Source: JASGIT01 sp047601665
GTDB lineage: Bacteria > Pseudomonadota > Gammaproteobacteria > Burkholderiales > Burkholderiaceae_C
DNA length: 64,000 bases
Reading direction: 5' to 3'
Assembly: GCA_047601665.1 (NCBI GenBank)
Contig: JASGIT010000001.1
Location: 3,658,001 to 3,722,000 of the forward strand
Shown here: in pieces, positions 1-8,846 of the stretch
How the letters are laid out: every line of letters begins with the position of its first letter
Numbering within the stretch: position 1 is the first letter of the stretch
The notes under the pieces: model-generated
Told to the model about the DNA's origin: nothing
Databases searched by the model: none
What the model saw: only the letters and a program-made list of their open reading frames with translations
Made by a program: the position numbers and the translations under genes

Positions 1-1
1 G

Positions 2-886
2 CAAACCCTGTATGCCAAGGCCAATGGCATGGAACTGGCCTATGACTGCTTCGGTGACCCGTCCGCTCCGCCGCTGGTGCTGATCATGGGCCTGGGCACG
101 CAGATGATCGCGTGGGACGAGTCGTTCTGCGCCCAGCTGGCGGCGCGCGGCTATTACGTCGTCCGCTTCGACAACCGCGACATCGGCCTGTCCACCAAGC
201 TCCACCAGGCCAAGGTGCCGAACGTGACCCGGCTGATGGCGCTGTCCATGCTGGGCCTGACCCTGCTGCAGCGGGTACCTTACACGCTGGCCGACATGGC
301 CAACGACACCGTGGGCCTAATGGATGCGCTGGGCATCGCGTCCGCCCACATCGTGGGCGCGTCCATGGGCGGGGCCATTGCGCAGGAAGTGGCGCTGCGC
401 TACGGCGAGCGCGTGCGCACCATGACGTCCATCATGTCCACCAGCGGCGCGCGCGGCCTGCCGCCGCCTTCGCCCGAGGCCATGGCGGTGCTGACGTCGC
501 CCACGCCCACCGACCGCGCGGGCTACATCGCGCGCTCCCAGCGCGCGGCCCGGGCGCTGCGCAACGGCCATTTCCCCGAAGAGGACGCGCTGGACGAGGC
601 CCGCGCCATCCGCGCCTACGACCGCAGCGTGAACCCCGCGGGCTTCACGCGCCAGCTGGCGGCCATCATCGCCTCGGGCAGCCGCCGCGACCGGCTCAAG
701 TCCCTGCGCACGCCCACGCTGGTGATCCACGGCGACGCCGATCCTCTGGTGCACATCGCCTGTGGCCGCGACGTGGCCCAGCACGTGCCGGGCGCGAAGA
801 TGGTGACGGTGCCGCGCATGGGGCACACCCTGCCGCGCTGGGCCTGGCCGCAGATCATCGACGCGATCGCGGCGCACGCAGTTTAA
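2..886 (+). CDS. alpha/beta hydrolase (5' end outside window)
   Basis: Alpha/beta-hydrolase-fold protein, probably an esterase or lipase; substrate unknown. The frame is open to the left edge (it reads ..LYAKANG before the first Met at base 29), so the true start lies upstream and the ATG at 29 is internal. Visible are the oxyanion segment LIMGLGTQM, the nucleophile elbow GASMGG, the acid residue in HGDADPLV and the late histidine in MGHTLP, so the triad looks complete. It converges on an araC-type gene, with a hairpin repeat between them that could terminate both transcripts. Confidence 0.85.
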   Translation, partial: QTLYAKANGMELAYDCFGDPSAPPLVLIMGLGTQMIAWDESFCAQLAARGYYVVRFDNRDIGLSTKLHQAKVPNVTRLMALSMLGLTLLQRVPYTLADMANDTVGLMDALGIASAHIVGASMGGAIAQEVALRYGERVRTMTSIMSTSGARGLPPPSPEAMAVLTSPTPTDRAGYIARSQRAARALRNGHFPEEDALDEARAIRAYDRSVNPAGFTRQLAAIIASGSRRDRLKSLRTPTLVIHGDADPLVHIACGRDVAQHVPGAKMVTVPRMGHTLPRWAWPQIIDAIAAHAV

Positions 887-892
887 AGCAAA

Positions 893-948
893 ATCAGCCT
901 CCAGCGCTTATGCAGCAAGCGCTGGCAGCTCTCTTTTTGATAGCTATG
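893..948 (+). repeat. Dispersed hairpin repeat, copy 1 (also likely terminator)
   Basis: Copy of the family repeat seen nine times in this window. A perfect 9-bp inverted repeat, CCAGCGCTT at 901-909 and AAGCGCTGG at 917-925, is followed by CTCTTTTTGATAG. The end looks compound: the usual CAGCTATCAAAA tail appears in inverted form (TTTTTGATAGCT). It sits between two converging genes and could serve as a terminator for the plus-strand hydrolase. Confidence 0.75.
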
Positions 949-949
949 G

Positions 950-1975
950 CTAGACGCGGAATTCCTGCGGCGTCTTGCCTGTCCAGCGCACGAAGGCGTG
1001 GCGGAAGTTCGCCGCTTCGCTGTAGCCCAGGCGGTTGGCGATGTCCTCGGTGGTCATCTTCGTGCGGCGCAGGTAGTTCTCGGCCAGCGTGCGCCGCACG
1101 TCGGCCAGGACTTCGCGGTACGTGGTGCCCTGGGCCTCCAGCCTGCGCCGCAGCGTGCGCGGCTCCAGCTGCAGCTCGCGCGCCATGGCTTCCAGGTTCG
1201 GAAAGCGCCAGGGCATCTGCTCGAACAAGGCCTTGCGCACCGCCGCCGCCGTGCCGCCGCTCTGGGGCAGCTCTTCCAGGAACTGCTGGCACATCTGCCG
1301 CGCCATGGCGTGGGTGATGGGGTCGTGCAGCGCGGGCGACCGGTCCACCCAGGCCGGGTCGAAGCGCACTTCGCTGGTGGCCTGGCCGTAGCGAATGGCG
1401 CAGCCCAGTAGTTCGCTGCACAGGCCGGCGTCGGCAGGGCGGGGATAAGTTACCAGCACTTCGGTGAACTGGAACGCCTGGCCCCACAGGTCCTGCCCCA
1501 GGGTGAGGTGGGCCGCGTAGGAGAAGTCGAGCGCGAAGCGGTACAGCGCGTCCTGCGGGTCGGTGCAGAGCAGCGGCTCGTACCGGCAGGCCCCGGGTGC
1601 GCGCTCGGCGTCGTAGCGCATGTCGGCCAGCGGCCCGATCACGCGCACGTAGCGCGTGGAAAAGTCCAGCCATTCGGAGCACACGCGGCTGCTGAGCAGC
1701 GCGTAGCCGTACATGCCGTAGGAGGTGATGTGCATCCGCCTGCCGGCGCGCATGGCCAGGGCCGGATGGCGCGCCAAGCGCAGCGCGTTGCGGAAGACGA
1801 TGGCGACCTGGTCGTAGGACACCTTGGTGTCCACCGAGCGCAGGTCAGGCTCTTGCAGCCCGCTGCCTTCGAGCGCCTGGTGCGCATCGACGCCGTCTTC
1901 CACCAGGGTGTCGACGACGGCGGCGATGCGTTGCGGGGAGTACACCCGCAGGGAAAAATCCGGAGGCGGCAGCAT
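950..1975 (-). CDS. AraC family transcriptional regulator
   Basis: About 341 residues: an N-terminal ligand-sensing region of the AraC-binding type (PF12625-like) and a C-terminal AraC double helix-turn-helix (LEPRTLRRRLEAQG, then IANRLGYSEAANFRHAF and the terminal RWTGKTPQEFR). I chose the ATG at 1975 because the homologous part begins at MLPPPDFSLR; the frame is open further upstream but overlaps the preceding hydrolase gene with low-complexity Arg-rich sequence. It lies 38 bp downstream of that hydrolase on the same strand and probably ends a five-gene operon. Effector unknown. Confidence 0.88.
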   Translation of the reverse strand: MLPPPDFSLRVYSPQRIAAVVDTLVEDGVDAHQALEGSGLQEPDLRSVDTKVSYDQVAIVFRNALRLARHPALAMRAGRRMHITSYGMYGYALLSSRVCSEWLDFSTRYVRVIGPLADMRYDAERAPGACRYEPLLCTDPQDALYRFALDFSYAAHLTLGQDLWGQAFQFTEVLVTYPRPADAGLCSELLGCAIRYGQATSEVRFDPAWVDRSPALHDPITHAMARQMCQQFLEELPQSGGTAAAVRKALFEQMPWRFPNLEAMARELQLEPRTLRRRLEAQGTTYREVLADVRRTLAENYLRRTKMTTEDIANRLGYSEAANFRHAFVRWTGKTPQEFRV

Positions 1976-2013
1976 GGGTTGAGGATAACGGACGCCTCCG
2001 GGCGGTCGTGCCG

Positions 2014-2793
2014 TCAGGCAGCCGTTCCAGCGGTGCCGGTGGCGGGGAACCAGGGCTTCAGCAGCGCGGGCGCCGCGAAGGGCTTCCACTCGCCCTCGGG
2101 CTGCGCCAGGCGGTCGGCCAGCGCGTAGAACGTGGACGGGTTGCAGCCAATGCCCAGGTGGCTGGCGTACACGCGGATGTTCTCGGCATTGCCGTCCTCG
2201 GGCTGCTGGCTGACCTGCCAGGCGACGACGCCGTCGGTGCGGCTCCAGATCGAGGTGGAGGGCACGCTGTGCGTCTGCTCGGCGCGCGACCACTGCGTGG
2301 CGTCGTCGGCCTTGCGGCCACTCACGAACTCGTAGAGCTTCCAGGCATTGGTGGCGTGCGGGTGGCCGCCCAGGGGGCTGCCCAGCGTGATGATGCTGCG
2401 CACCGCGGCGGGCCGCTCGCGCGCCAGCATACGGGCGTACACGCCGCCCAGGCTCCAGCCGATCACGCTGATCTTGCGGCCGCTTTGGGCGTGTAGCTCA
2501 TCCACCTGCCGCAGGATGCCCTCGACCACGCCGTCACGCGGACCGAAGTTGCGGCCCTGGCCCCAGCCGTGCACGTCGTAGCCGCGGCTTTGCAGGAAGG
2601 CGCGCAGCGGTACCGTGGACGTGTCGCTCGCCACCAGGCCGGGCAGTACCAGCACCGAATGGCCGTCGCCGCGCGGCGTGAATTGCAGCCACGGCCACGC
2701 CAGGGCGGTGAGCGCCGCTTCGGTGCCGGCGCGCAGTTCCAGGAACTGCAACAGGCGCGAGGGCGGGGCGATGGTTTGGGTAGCGCTAGTCAT
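2014..2793 (-). CDS. alpha/beta hydrolase, paralogue A
   Basis: A 259-residue alpha/beta hydrolase with oxyanion-type LVLPGLVASD, nucleophile elbow IGWSLGG, acid SRTDGVVAW and a histidine in ASHLGIG. It is closely related to the plus-strand gene at 4521-5303 (shared RGDGH, RGYxxHGW, ITLGSP, ADRLAQPEG), so the two are paralogues on either side of a phasin-like gene. Its start overlaps the stop of the upstream tetR by 4 bp (ATGA), implying translational coupling. Inferred role: a lipase or polyester/ester hydrolase acting on stored lipid; the substrate is not shown by the sequence. Confidence 0.82.
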   Translation of the reverse strand: MTSATQTIAPPSRLLQFLELRAGTEAALTALAWPWLQFTPRGDGHSVLVLPGLVASDTSTVPLRAFLQSRGYDVHGWGQGRNFGPRDGVVEGILRQVDELHAQSGRKISVIGWSLGGVYARMLARERPAAVRSIITLGSPLGGHPHATNAWKLYEFVSGRKADDATQWSRAEQTHSVPSTSIWSRTDGVVAWQVSQQPEDGNAENIRVYASHLGIGCNPSTFYALADRLAQPEGEWKPFAAPALLKPWFPATGTAGTAA

Positions 2794-3431
2794 GCTTTAT
2801 CTCCTTGTTTCAGGTACTTCGCTCGCAAAAAATTCAGGTAGTCGCGCGACTCGCCCACCACGTAGGGCGACAGCAGCGTCAGCGTGTAGTAGGCGGCCAG
2901 CGCCGCATCGCCGTAGGGCACGGAGCGCTGCGGCATCAGCCGCTTGAAGGAAAACCAGCAGGTAGTGGTGAAGACGATCTGCAGCGCCAGCATCTCCACC
3001 GCCTCGGCATCGGCCTCGATCACGCCGTGCCGCGCCAGTCCCATGCACAGCGTGCGGGCCGCGAGCAGCTGATGCGTGACCAGCGCGCGGGCGCGGGTCT
3101 CCAGCTCGGGGTTTTCGTTCAGCAGCACTTCGAGATCGCGCATCACAAAACGGTATTCGTCGATGGCTTCGAAGCTCAGATGCAGCGAGAGCCACAGGTC
3201 GTCCAGCGCCGTGGCCGACGCGGCGGCGTCGATGCAGGGCTCCAGCCGCTCCTCGAAGCGGCGGAACAGCCAGACCTCGATCTGGCGCTTGGATTTGAAG
3301 TGGTAGTGCAGGTTGCCGGGGCTGATGCCCAGCTCTGCCGCGATGCGGTGCGTGGAGACGGCAGGCAAGCCTTCGTCGTTGAAGAGCCGCAGCGCGGCTT
3401 CGAGGATGCGCTCACGGGTATCGCCTGCCAC
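2790..3431 (-). CDS. TetR family transcriptional regulator
   Basis: About 213 residues with an N-terminal TetR helix-turn-helix (RERILEAALRLFNDEG, then RIAAELGISPGNLHYHFKSK) and a helical ligand domain. The start is uncertain. Reading further upstream gives only Pro/Arg-rich sequence overlapping the neighbour, so I place it at the GTG (3431) just before AGDTRERIL; this leaves a 10-bp gap to the upstream gene, but no strong ribosome binding site is visible. It is followed with 4-bp overlap by the hydrolase and is likely to regulate this phasin-hydrolase operon. Confidence 0.8.
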   Translation of the reverse strand: MAGDTRERILEAALRLFNDEGLPAVSTHRIAAELGISPGNLHYHFKSKRQIEVWLFRRFEERLEPCIDAAASATALDDLWLSLHLSFEAIDEYRFVMRDLEVLLNENPELETRARALVTHQLLAARTLCMGLARHGVIEADAEAVEMLALQIVFTTTCWFSFKRLMPQRSVPYGDAALAAYYTLTLLSPYVVGESRDYLNFLRAKYLKQGDKA

Positions 3432-3441
3432 GTTGCAGCCA

Positions 3442-3792
3442 TCATTCAGCGCCGGACGATGCCCGGCGGGCGCGCGGCTTCTGGGACGGCTGCTGCTGCG
3501 GCGCGGCCGCTTCCAGCACGGCCACGCGCCGCTCCAGCGCGGCGACCTGGGCACGCAGCTCGCCCAGCATCTGGATGATGCCCAGCCGCCCGAGCGTGCG
3601 CGCGGCGCGTTCGTCGAACAGGTCTTCGAAGGTGGGAATCTTGAAGAGCAGCTTGCCGGAGCGCTGGCGCGCGGCGTCCAGGTCGAGCAGCGCCTCGAAC
3701 AGCGGGTTCGCTGCCGTGCAATCTGCCAGCGGCTTGGCTGCCGCGGCGGCCTTGCCGCGGCGCGGCGTCTTGACGGAGGGCTGGTCGGACAT
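3442..3792 (-). CDS. hypothetical coiled-coil protein next to phasin-like gene
   Basis: A 116-residue protein I do not recognise with certainty. It has a Lys/Ala-rich N-terminus, a middle segment NPLFEALLDLDAAR and FKIPTFEDLFDERAAR, a heptad-like coiled coil (LGELRAQVAALERRVAVLE) and a Gln/Arg-rich basic tail. It starts 12 bp after the stop of the phasin-like gene and is followed by tetR. By position and composition it may be a granule-associated accessory protein; that is inference only. Confidence 0.6.
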   Translation of the reverse strand: MSDQPSVKTPRRGKAAAAAKPLADCTAANPLFEALLDLDAARQRSGKLLFKIPTFEDLFDERAARTLGRLGIIQMLGELRAQVAALERRVAVLEAAAPQQQPSQKPRARRASSGAE

Positions 3793-3804
3793 GGCGGAGC
3801 CGTA

Positions 3805-4299
3805 TTAAGCGTTGGCCTGCTTCTTGGGCGCGACGTCGGACACGCCGTCGTTGGCGGCCTGGGTCTCGAAGCGCTGCGCGCCTTGCACCAGCAGGTTGGC
3901 CAGGGCCAGCGAAATCTGGGCCGACGGCAGGATGAACTGGCTCAGCAGCTGGGCCAGGTTGCCCTTGGTGGCGCTGTCGAACTGCGCGGCGGCGCTGGCG
4001 GTGCGCTCGATGCCGGAGCGCAGGCCCTTGGCGATGTTTTCGTTCAGCGCGGTCACGGCGGCGGCGCGGGCCTTGGCGCCGTTGATGAAGAGCTGGGCGC
4101 TTTGCTGCTGCGCCGAGATCAGCGAGCTCTTGAGCGACTCGGGCACCAGCGGCAGCTGCTGCGACTGCAGGCCGTTGGCCACGCGCTCGGCCATGCGTTC
4201 CACGCCGCTCTGGTAGGCGCGTGCATAGGTTTGCGCGGCCTGCTCGTGGCGGTTGACGATTTCGATGGCGACGGTGCTGAGGGAGGTGTTGGTGGTCAT
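3805..4299 (-). CDS. phasin-like protein
   Basis: A 164-residue all-helical, Ala/Gln-rich protein without Cys, signal peptide or membrane segment, resembling phasins that coat polyhydroxyalkanoate or lipid granules. The ATG at 4299 (MTTNTSLST) is preferred over the in-frame ATG 51 bp upstream because homology-like sequence begins there. It is first in a minus-strand operon (phasin-like, coiled-coil protein, TetR, hydrolase, AraC) and divergent from a hydrolase at 4521. Phasins diverge strongly, so the family call rests on composition and context. Confidence 0.6.
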   Translation of the reverse strand: MTTNTSLSTVAIEIVNRHEQAAQTYARAYQSGVERMAERVANGLQSQQLPLVPESLKSSLISAQQQSAQLFINGAKARAAAVTALNENIAKGLRSGIERTASAAAQFDSATKGNLAQLLSQFILPSAQISLALANLLVQGAQRFETQAANDGVSDVAPKKQANA

Positions 4300-4520
4300 A
4301 AAAACAATCGGTTGAATGGTGGAAAAAGTTCGGTGGTTGACCGATGGCACGCATCGTCTCTCAATTCGTCTCGGCTTGTGAAGCCAGAAATGCGCGAAAT
4401 CTAGTCTATTTGTACTAAAAAGGATTAGGGGTTGCCAGCATTCGTCCCCAACGTGACTGATGGGCGCCGCTCAGGCGCGAAAAGATGCCCGCTCCTTCAA
4501 CTACATGACAGCGGGCCTGC

Positions 4521-5303
4521 ATGTCCATCACCGTCTCCACCTTCCTCAAGACCGATCCCAAGGCCCCGCCTTCGCGCGAGCTGCTGCTGCTCGAACTGCG
4601 CGCCATCGGCGAGCTGGGCGCGTTTTTCTCGATGATTCCGTGGCTGCGCATGGCCCCGCGCGGCGACGGGCATCCCGTGCTGGTGCTGCCCGGCTTCACG
4701 GCGGGCGACATGTCCACCCGGCCCCTGCGCGCCTTCCTGGCCGACCGGGGCTATCGGGCGCACGGCTGGAAGCAGGGCCAGAACCTCGGCCCCCGGCCCG
4801 GCGTGGAGGAGGGCATGAACACGCGCCTGCGGGAACTGCACGACCGCTATGGCCGCAAGGTCAGCATCATCGGCTGGAGCCTGGGCGGCGTGTATGCGCG
4901 CGAACTGGCGCGCCGCACGCCGGAACTCGTGCGTTCGGTGATCACGCTGGGCAGCCCGTTCTCGGGCCAGCCGCGCGCCAGCAATGCGTGGCGGCTGTTC
5001 GAGGCCACCAGCGGCCGCACGGCGGAGAGCCTGGATCGCGCGACCATGAGAATGCCGCCGCCCGTGCCTTCCACCGCCATCTTCACCCGCAGCGACGGCA
5101 TCGTGGCGTGGCAGGGCTGCCTGGAGCAGGCATCGCCCACCACGGAAAACATCGAGATCGAAGGCAGCCACAGCGGCCTGGGCCACAACCCGCTCGCGCT
5201 GTACGCGATCGCGGACCGGCTGGCGCAGCCCGAGGGCGCGTGGAAACCCTTCCACCGCGACGGTATGCGCAGCCTGGTGTACCCCGACCCGCAACGTCCG
5301 TGA
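4521..5303 (+). CDS. alpha/beta hydrolase, paralogue B
   Basis: A 260-residue paralogue of the hydrolase at 2014-2793. Motifs: LVLPGFTAGD, the nucleophile elbow IGWSLGG, the acid TRSDGIVAW and the histidine in SHSGLGHNP. There is no signal peptide, so it is likely cytoplasmic. It is divergent from the phasin-like gene across a roughly 220-bp AT-richer gap that must hold both promoters, and it precedes the acyl-CoA ligase by 175 bp. An intracellular ester or polyester hydrolase releasing acyl groups for the downstream ligase would fit, but this is inferred. Confidence 0.82.
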   Translation: MSITVSTFLKTDPKAPPSRELLLLELRAIGELGAFFSMIPWLRMAPRGDGHPVLVLPGFTAGDMSTRPLRAFLADRGYRAHGWKQGQNLGPRPGVEEGMNTRLRELHDRYGRKVSIIGWSLGGVYARELARRTPELVRSVITLGSPFSGQPRASNAWRLFEATSGRTAESLDRATMRMPPPVPSTAIFTRSDGIVAWQGCLEQASPTTENIEIEGSHSGLGHNPLALYAIADRLAQPEGAWKPFHRDGMRSLVYPDPQRP

Positions 5304-5478
5304 CAAGTTCGAGGGAATTCCCTATCGGGATTTGCACGAACCCCCGGCCTTGGCGTCCCCGAATCACCCCTACGCTGTCATTTCGCACCTTTGCGCAAGG
5401 TGCGCCGGCAAGGAAAGATCGCGCTTTTGACAAAAAACGGGGCAACCCGCATCAACACACCACAAAGGAGACACGAGC

Positions 5479-7176
5479 ATGAGTGACCACCCCTGGATTG
5501 CTTCCTACCCCGCAGGCGTGCGCTGGGACGCCAAACTGGACCTCAAGCCCATGCCGCAGATGCTGCAGGACACGCTGGCCCAGTTCGGCGACCGGCCCGC
5601 CATCGACTTCATGGGCAAGAAGCTCAACTACAAAGAGTTCGGCGCCCTGGCGGCCCGCGTCGCCGCAGGCCTGCAGAAGCTGGGCGTGAAGCCGGGCGTG
5701 CACGTGGGCCTGTTCCTGCCCAACACCCCGCATTACCTGCTGGCCCTGTTCGGCGTGTGGATGGCGGGCGGCACGGCCGTGAACTATTCGCCGCTCGACG
5801 CCGCCAAGGTGCTGGAGCACAAGATCGAGGACAGCCAGACCGACTTCCTCATCACCATGAACATGAAGGCCCTGTATCCGCAGATGGCGGCCATGCTGGG
5901 CAAGACGCGGCTCAAGAAGCTCATCATCGGCAACCTGGCCGAAATGACCGCCAATCCCGAGCAGGTGGCCGCAGGGCAGAAGGCCAAGGGCGAGACGCTG
6001 GACATCCCCGCCGACGACCAGCACATGACCTTCGCGCAGCTGATCGACAACGACGGCAAGTACACCGCCTATCCCATCGACGACCCCAAGGAAGTGGTCG
6101 CCCTGCTGCAATACACCGGCGGCACCACCGGCCTGCCCAAGGGCGCGATGCTCACGCACGCCAACCTCAGCGCCGCCCTGGAGCAGGTGGTGACCACCCA
6201 GACCGGCGACGATTCCGTCTTCTCCATGGGAGAGGAAAAGCTGCTGGGCGTGCTGCCGCCGTTCCACATCTACGCCCTGACGGTGAACATGCTGCTGGCC
6301 GTGCGCATGGGCTCCGAGCTGATCCAGCACGTGCGCTTCGACCCCAAGGCCGCGCTCAAGGACATCAGCGAGAAGAAGGTCACCTCCTTCTGCGGCGTGC
6401 CCACCATGTTCACCGCCATCATCAACGACCCTGAGGCGGGCAACTACGACCTGCGCTCGCTGAAGATGTGCAACTCCGGCGGCGCTCCGCTGCCGGTGGA
6501 AGTGGGCGAGAAGTTCATGCAGGTCACCGGCGCCTGGCTGGCCGAAGGCTGGGGCATGACCGAAACCTCGCCCACCGGCACCTTCACTCCGCCGGGCAAG
6601 CGCAAGGCCGGTTCCTGCGGCATTCCGCATCCCAACGTCGTCATCAAGATGCTCGACCTGACCGACCCGACCAAGTACGTGCCGCGCGGTGAAAAGGGCG
6701 AGATGTGCATCAGCGGCCCCAACGTGATGAAGGGCTACTGGAAGAAGGAGCAGGCCACCGCCGAAAGCACCACTTTCGACGGCCTGTTCCGCACCGGCGA
6801 CGTGGGCTACATGGACGAGGAAGGCTACGTCTTCATCGTCGACCGCACCAAGGACATGCTGCTGTGCAGCGGCTACAACGTCTATCCGCGCGTGCTCGAA
6901 GAAGCCATCTACCAGCACCCCTCGGTGCAGGAGGTGGCGGTGATCGGCATCCCCGACGAATACCGCGGCCAGTCGCCCAAGGCCTTCGTCACGCTCAAGG
7001 CCGGGGCCGAGCCGTTCACGCTGGAGCAGTTCCAGGCCTTCCTGAAGGACAAGCTGGGCAAGCACGAAATGGTGCATGCGCTGGAAATCCGCGCCGAACT
7101 GCCCAAGACGGCGGTGGGCAAGCTCTCCAAGAAAGACCTGGTGGACGAGGAAGCACGCAAGCGTGCCGCGGCCTGA
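5479..7176 (+). CDS. long-chain fatty acid--CoA ligase (AMP-forming)
   Basis: A 565-residue ANL-superfamily enzyme that activates a carboxylate with ATP and CoA through an acyl-adenylate. Seen: the P-loop YTGGTTGLPKG near residue 211, GWGMTETSP near 357, the RTGDVGYMDEEGYVFIVDR segment, and SGYNVYPRVLEE before the C-terminal lid with its terminal Lys (TAVGKLSKKDL). The ribosome binding site AAAGGAG lies just ahead of the ATG. It is followed at 34 bp by a wax ester synthase/DGAT gene, which suggests that it supplies acyl-CoA for neutral lipid synthesis as well as beta-oxidation. Confidence 0.92.
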   Translation: MSDHPWIASYPAGVRWDAKLDLKPMPQMLQDTLAQFGDRPAIDFMGKKLNYKEFGALAARVAAGLQKLGVKPGVHVGLFLPNTPHYLLALFGVWMAGGTAVNYSPLDAAKVLEHKIEDSQTDFLITMNMKALYPQMAAMLGKTRLKKLIIGNLAEMTANPEQVAAGQKAKGETLDIPADDQHMTFAQLIDNDGKYTAYPIDDPKEVVALLQYTGGTTGLPKGAMLTHANLSAALEQVVTTQTGDDSVFSMGEEKLLGVLPPFHIYALTVNMLLAVRMGSELIQHVRFDPKAALKDISEKKVTSFCGVPTMFTAIINDPEAGNYDLRSLKMCNSGGAPLPVEVGEKFMQVTGAWLAEGWGMTETSPTGTFTPPGKRKAGSCGIPHPNVVIKMLDLTDPTKYVPRGEKGEMCISGPNVMKGYWKKEQATAESTTFDGLFRTGDVGYMDEEGYVFIVDRTKDMLLCSGYNVYPRVLEEAIYQHPSVQEVAVIGIPDEYRGQSPKAFVTLKAGAEPFTLEQFQAFLKDKLGKHEMVHALEIRAELPKTAVGKLSKKDLVDEEARKRAAA

Positions 7177-7210
7177 ACCCGTTTTAACGAATCATTCAAA
7201 GGAAAATTCC

Positions 7211-8791
7211 ATGGATCATCTCAGCAGTGTCGACGCATCCTTCCTGCACTTCGAGACGCCCGAAACCCCCATGCACGTCGCCGGCCTCATGTTGCTGGAA
7301 CTGCCCGAGGGCTACAAGGGCGACTTCTACGAAGACGTCAAGTCGATGATGGCCAAGCGTATGCATCTCTCGCCCATCTTCACGCGCAAGCTCGCGCCCA
7401 TGCCGTTCGAGCTGGCCGAGCCGGTGTGGATCGACGATGACGATGTCGACATCGACTACCACGTGCGCAGCATCGTGCTGCGCCGCCCCGGCAGCATGGA
7501 CCAGCTCCAGCGCCAGGTGGCGCGTCTGCATTCCAGCCTGATGGACCGCAGCCGCCCGCTGTGGGAGATCTTCGTGATCGAAGGGCTGGAAGACGGCAAG
7601 GTCGCCATCTACACCAAGACGCACCACAGCGGCATCGACGGCAAGGCCGGCGCCGAAATGGCCAAGGCGCTGTACGACGTCACGCCCATTCCGCGCGAAG
7701 TGCCTCCGCCCCGGCGCAAGACCATCGGCAAGAACGTCGGCTACCAGCTGGGCGTGACCGAACTGCTGCAGGCGGCCTTCAACAACTCCGCGCAACGTTA
7801 TCGCCAGCTCGCCGAACTGCTGCCCGCAGCGGCCAAGGCGCTGAGCACGGCAGGCCGCGTGATGGCCAGCCAGGCCACCAAGAAGGGCGAGCGCCCCCTG
7901 CAGATCACCACCGCGCCCAAGACCATCTTCAACGACTCCATCACCAACCAGCGCTCGTACAGCGTGATGTCCCTGCCGTTCCACGAGCTCAAGGCGCTGG
8001 GCAAGCGCGTGGGCGGCACGGTGAACACCATCGTGATGGCCATGTGCAGCGATGCCCTGGAGCGCTTCCTGAGCGAGCGCGGCCAGTTGCCCAAGGAGGC
8101 GCTGATCGCCGCCGTGCCCGTGAGCCTGCGCGCCGAAGGCGACGACTCGATGAACAACCAGGTCTCCGCGGTGCGCGTGGATCTGGCCACGGACATCAAG
8201 GACATGGCCGAGCGCTTCAAGGCCATCCACGCCTCGTCCGAAGCGGCCAAGGCCGTGGTGCGCGAGCTCAAGCCCGTGCTGGGCGTGGACATGCCCCTGA
8301 TGGGTTCGCCCTGGTTCATGACCAGCATGGCCTCGCTGTACGGCCGCTCCAACCTGGCGAGCCGCCTGCCGCCCATGGCCAACGTGCTGATCTCCAACGT
8401 GCCCGGCCCGAACATGACGCTGTACTGCGCCGGCGCGCGCATGGTCAGCTACTACCCGGTGTCCATCCCCTACCATGGCAGCGCGATCAACATCACGGTG
8501 CAGAGCTACGCGGGCACGCTGGACTTCGGCATCACCGCCTGCCGCCGCATCCTCTCGCAAGAGGAGTCGTACGAGCTGATGGGCTACCTGCGCGACGCGC
8601 TGCGCAAGATCGAGAAGCTGCCGAGCATCGCCGATGCCGCGCCGGCCGCCAAGGCGGAGAAGGCCGCGCCCAAGGCCGTGGCCGCCGAAGAGGCGCCCAC
8701 TACCGCGGTCGCGGTCAAGCCGGCGGCCAAGAAGACGCGCGCGGCGGCCGGGGCCGCCAAGCGCCCGGCCCGCAAGCGCGCCGCCGAATAG
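7211..8791 (+). CDS. wax ester synthase/diacylglycerol acyltransferase (WS/DGAT) with basic tail
   Basis: A 526-residue bacterial WS/DGAT that transfers acyl groups from acyl-CoA to alcohols or diacylglycerol to make storage lipid. The active-site motif HHxxxDG is present as HHSGIDG (residues 138-144), and the family N-terminus (LSSVDASFLHFE, PMHVAGL) and the NVPGP segment are intact. Unusually, the last ~50 residues form an Ala/Lys/Arg-rich tail (AAKKTRAAAGAAKRPARKR) like histone H1 or the nucleoid-binding tail of PhaF. The ATG at 7211 is the family start. Probably co-transcribed with the acyl-CoA ligase. Confidence 0.9.
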   Translation: MDHLSSVDASFLHFETPETPMHVAGLMLLELPEGYKGDFYEDVKSMMAKRMHLSPIFTRKLAPMPFELAEPVWIDDDDVDIDYHVRSIVLRRPGSMDQLQRQVARLHSSLMDRSRPLWEIFVIEGLEDGKVAIYTKTHHSGIDGKAGAEMAKALYDVTPIPREVPPPRRKTIGKNVGYQLGVTELLQAAFNNSAQRYRQLAELLPAAAKALSTAGRVMASQATKKGERPLQITTAPKTIFNDSITNQRSYSVMSLPFHELKALGKRVGGTVNTIVMAMCSDALERFLSERGQLPKEALIAAVPVSLRAEGDDSMNNQVSAVRVDLATDIKDMAERFKAIHASSEAAKAVVRELKPVLGVDMPLMGSPWFMTSMASLYGRSNLASRLPPMANVLISNVPGPNMTLYCAGARMVSYYPVSIPYHGSAINITVQSYAGTLDFGITACRRILSQEESYELMGYLRDALRKIEKLPSIADAAPAAKAEKAAPKAVAAEEAPTTAVAVKPAAKKTRAAAGAAKRPARKRAAE

Positions 8792-8846
8792 TGGCCAAGG
8801 CGTGAGACCTGCTACGACATAACAAGGCAAACAAGGAGACAACCCT

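Noticed and set aside
1976..2293. An N-terminal extension of the AraC regulator into the hydrolase gene
   Set aside because: The extra ~105 residues are Arg/Ala-rich and overlap the hydrolase in another frame; the family start MLPPPDF lies at 1975.
3432..3554. A longer TetR start upstream of 3431
   Set aside because: It would overlap the coiled-coil gene and add Pro/Arg/Ser-rich residues without homology.
5452..8842. Long minus-strand open frames opposite the acyl-CoA ligase and WS/DGAT genes
   Set aside because: His/Val/Gly-rich shadow frames; both plus-strand genes have intact catalytic motifs and ribosome binding sites.
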